Part shown: positions 5,023 to 8,304 of the stretch, piece by piece
Layout of the letters: the number at the start of each line of letters is the position of its first letter
Position numbering within the stretch: the stretch's first letter is position 1
Origin: Dehalococcoides sp.
GTDB taxonomy: Bacteria > Chloroflexota > Dehalococcoidia > Dehalococcoidales > RBG-16-60-22
Length of the DNA stretch: 8,304 nucleotides
NCBI GenBank assembly: GCA_030665795.1
Contig: DAOUZD010000028.1
Coordinates: forward strand, 1-8,304
Direction: 5' to 3'
Made by a program: the position numbers and the translations under genes
The notes under the pieces: model-generated
Told to the model about the DNA's origin: nothing
Databases searched by the model: none
Seen by the model: the letters and a program-made list of their open reading frames with translations, nothing else

Positions 5023-6353
5023 TTGACCTGAGCCCGGAGATGGTCACCATACTGATGCTGGGCGGGCTGGTAGTGGCGGTTTTGACCGGCTTCCCTTTGG
5101 CTATCCCGATTGGTGCGGTGGCTTTGGTAGTGGGATTTCTGACCTTTGGGGACACGGTATTTGCCCTAATCTACCAGCAGGTGTTTGCTATCCTGCACAA
5201 CTATGTCCTTCTGGCTCTACCCCTCTTTGTTTTTATGGGCGTCGTGCTGGAATACTCGGGAATAGCCGACAGAATGTATAATGCCTTATTCTTAATACTC
5301 AGTGGGCTCAGGGGTGGGCTGGCGATAATCACCGTGCTCCTTGGCACCGTCCTCGCTGCCTGTGTTGGTGTAATTACCGCTTCAGTCACGGTGCTCACCA
5401 CTCTTTCCCTTGCCTCCATGGTAAAGCGAGGTTATGACCATAGCTTAGCCGCCGGGGCAATTTGTGCCGGCGGCAGTCTGGGTATTCTTATCCCACCTAG
5501 TGTTATGCTGGTTATTTATGGACCAATGGCCAGGATTTCGGTGGGAAAGCTGTTTTTCGGTGCCATGCTCCCCGGCCTTCTCCTCTCCTTTCTATATATT
5601 AGTTACATTGCCATTAGATGTTTCTTACTACCGAGGCTAGCCCCGGTAGTGCCTGTAGAAGAAAGGACAATCCCCATCCTTTATAAAGTGAGACTGTTCT
5701 TCACCTCGCTGATTCCACCAATATTTATTATTCTGGCAGTGCTGGGCACTATCTTTGCCGGCATTGCTCCTCCCACTGAAGCCGCCGCCGTAGGTGGCTT
5801 GGCCGCCTTACTTTTAACTGCTGCTCACCGCAAGCTTAACTGGCCAATCCTGAAAAACATAATGCTCCGCTCGCTGAACATCAGTTGTATGGTAATGATT
5901 ATCGGGGCAATGTCGGTGGCGTTCACTGGCGTCTTCCTCAAGGCCGGCTGTGGAAAGGTGGTGCAGGACCTCGTTTTGGCTGCCCCCGGTGGGCGCTGGG
6001 GCGCCTTTGCCGCCGTCATGTTCATCTACTTCATCCTGGGGTTTTTCATCGAGTGGATAGGCATCTTCTTCATCATGGTACCGATACTGGCTCCCCTGGC
6101 TCCCATGCTGGGTTTTGACCCCCTCTGGTTTGGCATTATGATCTGCATTAACCTTCAGATGTCCTTCCTGACACCCCCCTACGCTTTTGCCATCTTTGTC
6201 CTCCGGGGTGTTGCCCCACCGGAGTTGGAGGTGACTACGGCTGACATAATCCGGGGGGTAATTCCGTATATTTTCCTGATTATGATTGCACTTGTACTAT
6301 GCATCGCTTTTCCTCAGATAATCCTCTGGCTGCCGGCACAAATGATAAAGTAA
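5019..6353 (+). CDS. dctM: TRAP transporter large permease subunit, DctM family
   Basis: This 444-residue integral membrane subunit, full length for the family, forms the elevator-type translocation pathway of the TRAP importer. Landmarks in order are TGFPLAIPIGAVAL (23-36), ALPLFVFMGVVLEYSG (66-81), and the first re-entrant region AACVGVITASV (113-123). These are followed by GSLGILIPPSVMLVIYG (152-168), the second-half counterpart AGIAPPTEAAAVG (247-259), EWIGIFFIMVPILAPL (345-360) and SFLTPPYAFAIF (382-393). The GILIPPS and KRGYDHSLAAGAI wording fits the 2-oxo-acid or mannitol/chloroaromatic-type branch, in agreement with dctP. It overlaps dctQ by ATGA, so the two are translationally coupled. 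AAAGGA at 5002-5007 may add a ribosome site. No clear terminator follows in the 186-bp gap to the next gene. Confidence 0.95.
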   Translation: MIDLSPEMVTILMLGGLVVAVLTGFPLAIPIGAVALVVGFLTFGDTVFALIYQQVFAILHNYVLLALPLFVFMGVVLEYSGIADRMYNALFLILSGLRGGLAIITVLLGTVLAACVGVITASVTVLTTLSLASMVKRGYDHSLAAGAICAGGSLGILIPPSVMLVIYGPMARISVGKLFFGAMLPGLLLSFLYISYIAIRCFLLPRLAPVVPVEERTIPILYKVRLFFTSLIPPIFIILAVLGTIFAGIAPPTEAAAVGGLAALLLTAAHRKLNWPILKNIMLRSLNISCMVMIIGAMSVAFTGVFLKAGCGKVVQDLVLAAPGGRWGAFAAVMFIYFILGFFIEWIGIFFIMVPILAPLAPMLGFDPLWFGIMICINLQMSFLTPPYAFAIFVLRGVAPPELEVTTADIIRGVIPYIFLIMIALVLCIAFPQIILWLPAQMIK

Positions 6354-6466
6354 CACCCGACATAGTTTATTCTTCCCCAGGCTTCCTAAATCCACAACCC
6401 TGGTGAGTTAGAAATAACCTTCTTTGCCTTGCCGCACTTGACCCGTGTCAGGCACAGGAGGGGCAA

Positions 6467-6565
6467 ATGAACATTGACAGGAGGTCAAAAGAGCCACATA
6501 ATTGTAATTCAAGCATAAAAAAGCTAGGAGGGAGACACAATGACTGCAGCGCGCCAGATATTTGA
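6467..6565 (+). CDS. Possible 32-codon ORF with good ribosome site before the class III aminotransferase
   Basis: AGGAGG (6456-6461) is five bases before an ATG at 6467 that opens a 32-codon polar frame (begins MNIDRRSKEPHN). It overlaps the first 26 bases of the aminotransferase in another frame. Its start lies upstream of the proposed TTGACA promoter, so it could be translated only from read-through of dctM. No family is recognised; it may be a coupling device or chance. Confidence 0.2.
   Translation: MNIDRRSKEPHNCNSSIKKLGGRHNDCSAPDI
6474..6488. promoter_or_regulatory. Perfect inverted repeat over the -35 box (candidate operator)
   Basis: TTGAC-N5-GTCAA covers the -35 element and the first half of the spacer, where a bound dimer would block polymerase. 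A related TGAC-N4-GTCA lies upstream at 6439-6450. The repeat also fits the loose T-N11-A pattern of LysR-type sites. No regulator gene is in the window. Confidence 0.35.
6474..6502 (+). promoter_or_regulatory. Strong putative sigma70-type promoter for the class III aminotransferase
   Basis: A perfect TTGACA (6474-6479), a 17-bp spacer and CATAAT (6497-6502, 5/6) give a near-ideal promoter. Initiation would be near 6509, about 31 nt before the ATG at 6540, with AGGAGG at 6526-6531 as ribosome site. It implies the aminotransferases can be expressed apart from the TRAP genes. Confidence 0.55.
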
Positions 6566-7916
6566 AGACCAATATATCTCCAAAACCAAAAACTCAAGGC
6601 AGATGTACGAGGAAGCAAGGCATTACCTGGCCGGCGGGGTTCCCGGCGGTGCCAGATTCCGGAAACCCCATCCTTTGTATCTCAAAGAAGCCAGGGGGGC
6701 CAGGCTCTGGGATATTGATGGCAATGAATATATTGACCTGCATTTCGGTGCTGGGCCAGCTATTTTGGGGCATTCACCGGCCCCAGTTATGGATGCCGTA
6801 AGGCAGCAGCTTGACCGTGGCACTATTATGCAGATTGCTGGTGAGTTCACGGTTGAACTGGCTAAAAAAATAACGCAGCACATGCCAGGTATGGAACTGA
6901 TTAGATTTGTCAACTCGGGTTCTGAGGCGGTTCATATGGTACTGCGAGTCGCCCGCGCCTATACGGGAAGGGAAAAGTATGCCAAGTTCGAGGGCGGCTA
7001 TGATGGTCAATTGGACAATGAGCTTATCAGTGGGGGCGTTTTTGGCGGGTCAGAGGATAACCCTGAGCCCGTTCCCGGGTGCGCTGGCATCCCCAGAAGT
7101 ACTCTTAATGATATTCTTATCTTACCCTGGAACAATGCTGAAGCATCAATGGCACTAATCAAAAAGCACGCTAAAGAATTAGCCGCCGTGCTTATTGAGC
7201 CGATGGGCGGCATACATTTGGGAGGTATGCCGGCGGAGAAGTCCTTTATGGAAGCTTTGAGAAAGTTGACCGAGCAGGAGGGTATCCTTTTGATATTTGA
7301 TGAGGTAATCACCGGCTTCAGGCTCGGCCTCAGTGGCGGCTATTCACTATCAGGCGTCATTCCTGACCTGCGCACTTTAGGGAAAATAATAGGTGGTGGT
7401 TTACCGGTGGGGGCCTATGGCGGGCGAAAGGATATTATGGAAAAGGTGGTTACCCCACTTGACCCTGCCCAGGCTAAAGAGAAGACGCTCCAGAGACAAA
7501 AGATATTTTCCTCGGGAACCTACTCCGGTAATCCTATCACGATGGTTGCCGGAGTGGCCACAATGAGAGAGCTGGAGAAGCCCGGTTTCTATGAGCGCAT
7601 TGATGGCTATGGCGAACGGATACGAAGTAGTTTGAGAAAGATAGCCAGGGATGTAGGGTTTGACATTCAAGTAATCGGGGTCGGCTCGGTATTTAGTGTA
7701 CACTTTAGCGACCGTCCTCTGAGGAATATTCGTGACATCATGAGCAGCGATAGAGAAACAGCGGGCACTTTCCATGTGGGATTGCTCGCCAACGGTATTC
7801 ATGTACTGGAGAATCACGTCGCCTTTACCTCTGGAGCGCATACTGATGCCGACATAGACAGGATTCTGGAAGTTTCCGAAATGGTGTTTGGGGAGATTAA
7901 AAAGCATCAGGCTTAG
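6540..7916 (+). CDS. Class III aminotransferase, glutamate-1-semialdehyde aminomutase (HemL) family
   Basis: This is a PLP-dependent fold-type I enzyme of 458 residues. Visible motifs are the N-terminal GGVPGGARF (32-40), WDIDGNEYIDLHFGAGPAILGH (57-78), the cofactor phosphate loop NSGSEA (125-130), EGGYDG (151-156), LIEP (218-221), and LIFDEVITGFRL with the pyridine-nitrogen aspartate D254. The Schiff-base lysine is K282 in TLGKIIGGGLPVGAYGG (279-295), and SGTYSGNP follows at 325-332. The lysine motif is almost identical to HemL. Several points argue against a true aminomutase: YDG replaces the usual YHG, the C-terminal PSxFE-type motif reads VLENHVAFTSGAHT, and the chain is about 25-30 residues longer than typical HemL. 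A HemL-like transaminase acting on a keto acid or amine is more likely. It has its own promoter and ribosome site. A class IV aminotransferase follows after about 80 bp and a TRAP importer precedes it. Confidence 0.88.
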   Translation: MTAARQIFEDQYISKTKNSRQMYEEARHYLAGGVPGGARFRKPHPLYLKEARGARLWDIDGNEYIDLHFGAGPAILGHSPAPVMDAVRQQLDRGTIMQIAGEFTVELAKKITQHMPGMELIRFVNSGSEAVHMVLRVARAYTGREKYAKFEGGYDGQLDNELISGGVFGGSEDNPEPVPGCAGIPRSTLNDILILPWNNAEASMALIKKHAKELAAVLIEPMGGIHLGGMPAEKSFMEALRKLTEQEGILLIFDEVITGFRLGLSGGYSLSGVIPDLRTLGKIIGGGLPVGAYGGRKDIMEKVVTPLDPAQAKEKTLQRQKIFSSGTYSGNPITMVAGVATMRELEKPGFYERIDGYGERIRSSLRKIARDVGFDIQVIGVGSVFSVHFSDRPLRNIRDIMSSDRETAGTFHVGLLANGIHVLENHVAFTSGAHTDADIDRILEVSEMVFGEIKKHQA

Positions 7917-7955
7917 ATTAATAATTTAAGTACCAGATATAAAGGGCAAAAATAT

Positions 7956-7986
7956 TTTTCTCATCCCTGCTCAGCATAAGAGAAAA
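7956..7986 (+). promoter_or_regulatory. Hairpin overlapping the ribosome site of the class IV aminotransferase
   Basis: TTTTCTC (7956-7962) pairs perfectly with GAGAAAA (7980-7986), and an inner TGC/GCA stem with a TCA loop sits at 7968-7976. The 3' arm covers the A-rich part of the Shine-Dalgarno AAAAGGAG (7983-7990), so the fold could dampen initiation. The outer stem is AU-rich and only moderately stable. Confidence 0.3.
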
Positions 7987-7996
7987 GGAGCGTATG

Positions 7997-8304
7997 ATGG
8001 CACCGGAAGCAGAATGGATAGCCTACGTGAACGGTGAATATGTGCCGCAGAGCGAGGCGAAGTTGTCTATATTTGACCACGGGATTTTATACGGAGACGG
8101 AGTCTTCGATACCTGCTGTACTTGGAACGGCTATATCTTTAAACTTGACCAGCACGTTGACCGGCTCTTCAGGTCTATTCATGCCTTTCAAATAGATATG
8201 CCCCTGAGCCAGGAGGAACTTAGGAGCGTGATTATTAAGGTGGTGGAGACGAATGGTGAGAAAAACCAGTACATCAAGTGCCTGGTAACCCGGGGCGTGG
8301 GGCC
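7997..8304 (+). CDS. Class IV (BCAT/D-amino acid transaminase type) aminotransferase, 5' part only
   Basis: The first 102 codons of a fold-type IV PLP enzyme are present; the right edge cuts it before the catalytic lysine. The N-terminal domain shows WIAYVNGEYVP (8-18) and LSIFDHGILYGDGVFDT (23-39), the class IV signature with YGDGVFD. FKLDQHVDRLFRS follows at 48-60, where R56 matches the arginine that contacts the PLP phosphate, then YIKCLVTRG at 92-100. The family transfers amino groups between branched-chain, D-amino or aromatic amino acids and 2-oxo acids, or acts as amino-deoxychorismate lyase; the first 102 residues do not decide which. ATGs occur at 7994 and 7997. The second is six bases from AGGAG and is preferred, but the first is possible. 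It follows the class III aminotransferase by 80 bp without a clear terminator, so the two are probably co-transcribed. Confidence 0.87.
   Translation, partial: MAPEAEWIAYVNGEYVPQSEAKLSIFDHGILYGDGVFDTCCTWNGYIFKLDQHVDRLFRSIHAFQIDMPLSQEELRSVIIKVVETNGEKNQYIKCLVTRGVG

Noticed and set aside
6377..6403. CCAGG/CCTGG inverted repeat after dctM as a terminator
   Set aside because: A five-pair stem with a 17-nt loop and no U-run is too weak.
7401..7907. 168-codon minus-strand frame opposite the class III aminotransferase
   Set aside because: It is a shadow of a gene with clear PLP-enzyme motifs and has no domain-like features of its own.
7948..7959. AAAAATATTTTT palindrome between the aminotransferase genes
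   Set aside because: A simple AT-rich palindrome without GC stem or promoter context; likely compositional.

Overview
The window reads as chromosomal DNA of an anaerobic, peptide- or carboxylate-using bacterium. I infer Chloroflexota, most likely Dehalococcoidia. The grounds are indirect: middling GC, a tripartite TRAP transporter whose binding protein is a lipoprotein with a long Ala-Pro linker right after the lipobox, and frequent GTG starts with strong AGGAGG ribosome sites. There is no rRNA or marker gene here, so the taxonomy stays an inference.

Layout. 1-1197 (minus) is nearly all of an MFS carboxylate-type transporter (monocarboxylate/oxalate-formate-like), whose C-terminus runs off the left edge. 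It is divergent from a small MauE/DoxX-like membrane protein (1378-1893), and a sigma70-like promoter can be proposed for each. Next, in the same direction, is an ornithine cyclodeaminase/mu-crystallin/alanine dehydrogenase family enzyme (GTG start at 1943, to 2959). A strong promoter at 3007-3034 then leads, through a leader of about 165 nt, into a complete TRAP transporter: dctP (3207-4298), dctQ (4501-5022) and dctM (5019-6353). A new promoter (6474-6502) precedes a HemL-family class III aminotransferase (6540-7916). A class IV aminotransferase follows and is cut by the right edge (7997-8304).

How the genes could work together (inference). The TRAP binding protein most resembles the 2-oxo-acid (TakP-type) subgroup. 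The three enzymes are an imine-reducing or deaminating NAD(P)-dependent enzyme and two PLP aminotransferases of opposite fold type. Together they suggest a module that imports a keto or carboxylic acid and interconverts it with an amino acid or amine. The MFS protein could move a related carboxylate.

The most interesting features are non-coding. The dctP leader carries a 12-nt perfect complement of the canonical 16S rRNA 3' end, placed 58 nt upstream of dctP's own Shine-Dalgarno and abutting a 16-codon mini-ORF. The dctP-dctQ gap has a 13-bp GC-rich hairpin, a near-perfect 20-bp palindrome and a well-led 11-codon mini-ORF. The promoter of the class III aminotransferase has a perfect inverted repeat over its -35 box. 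No gene-free stretch exceeds 300 bases.
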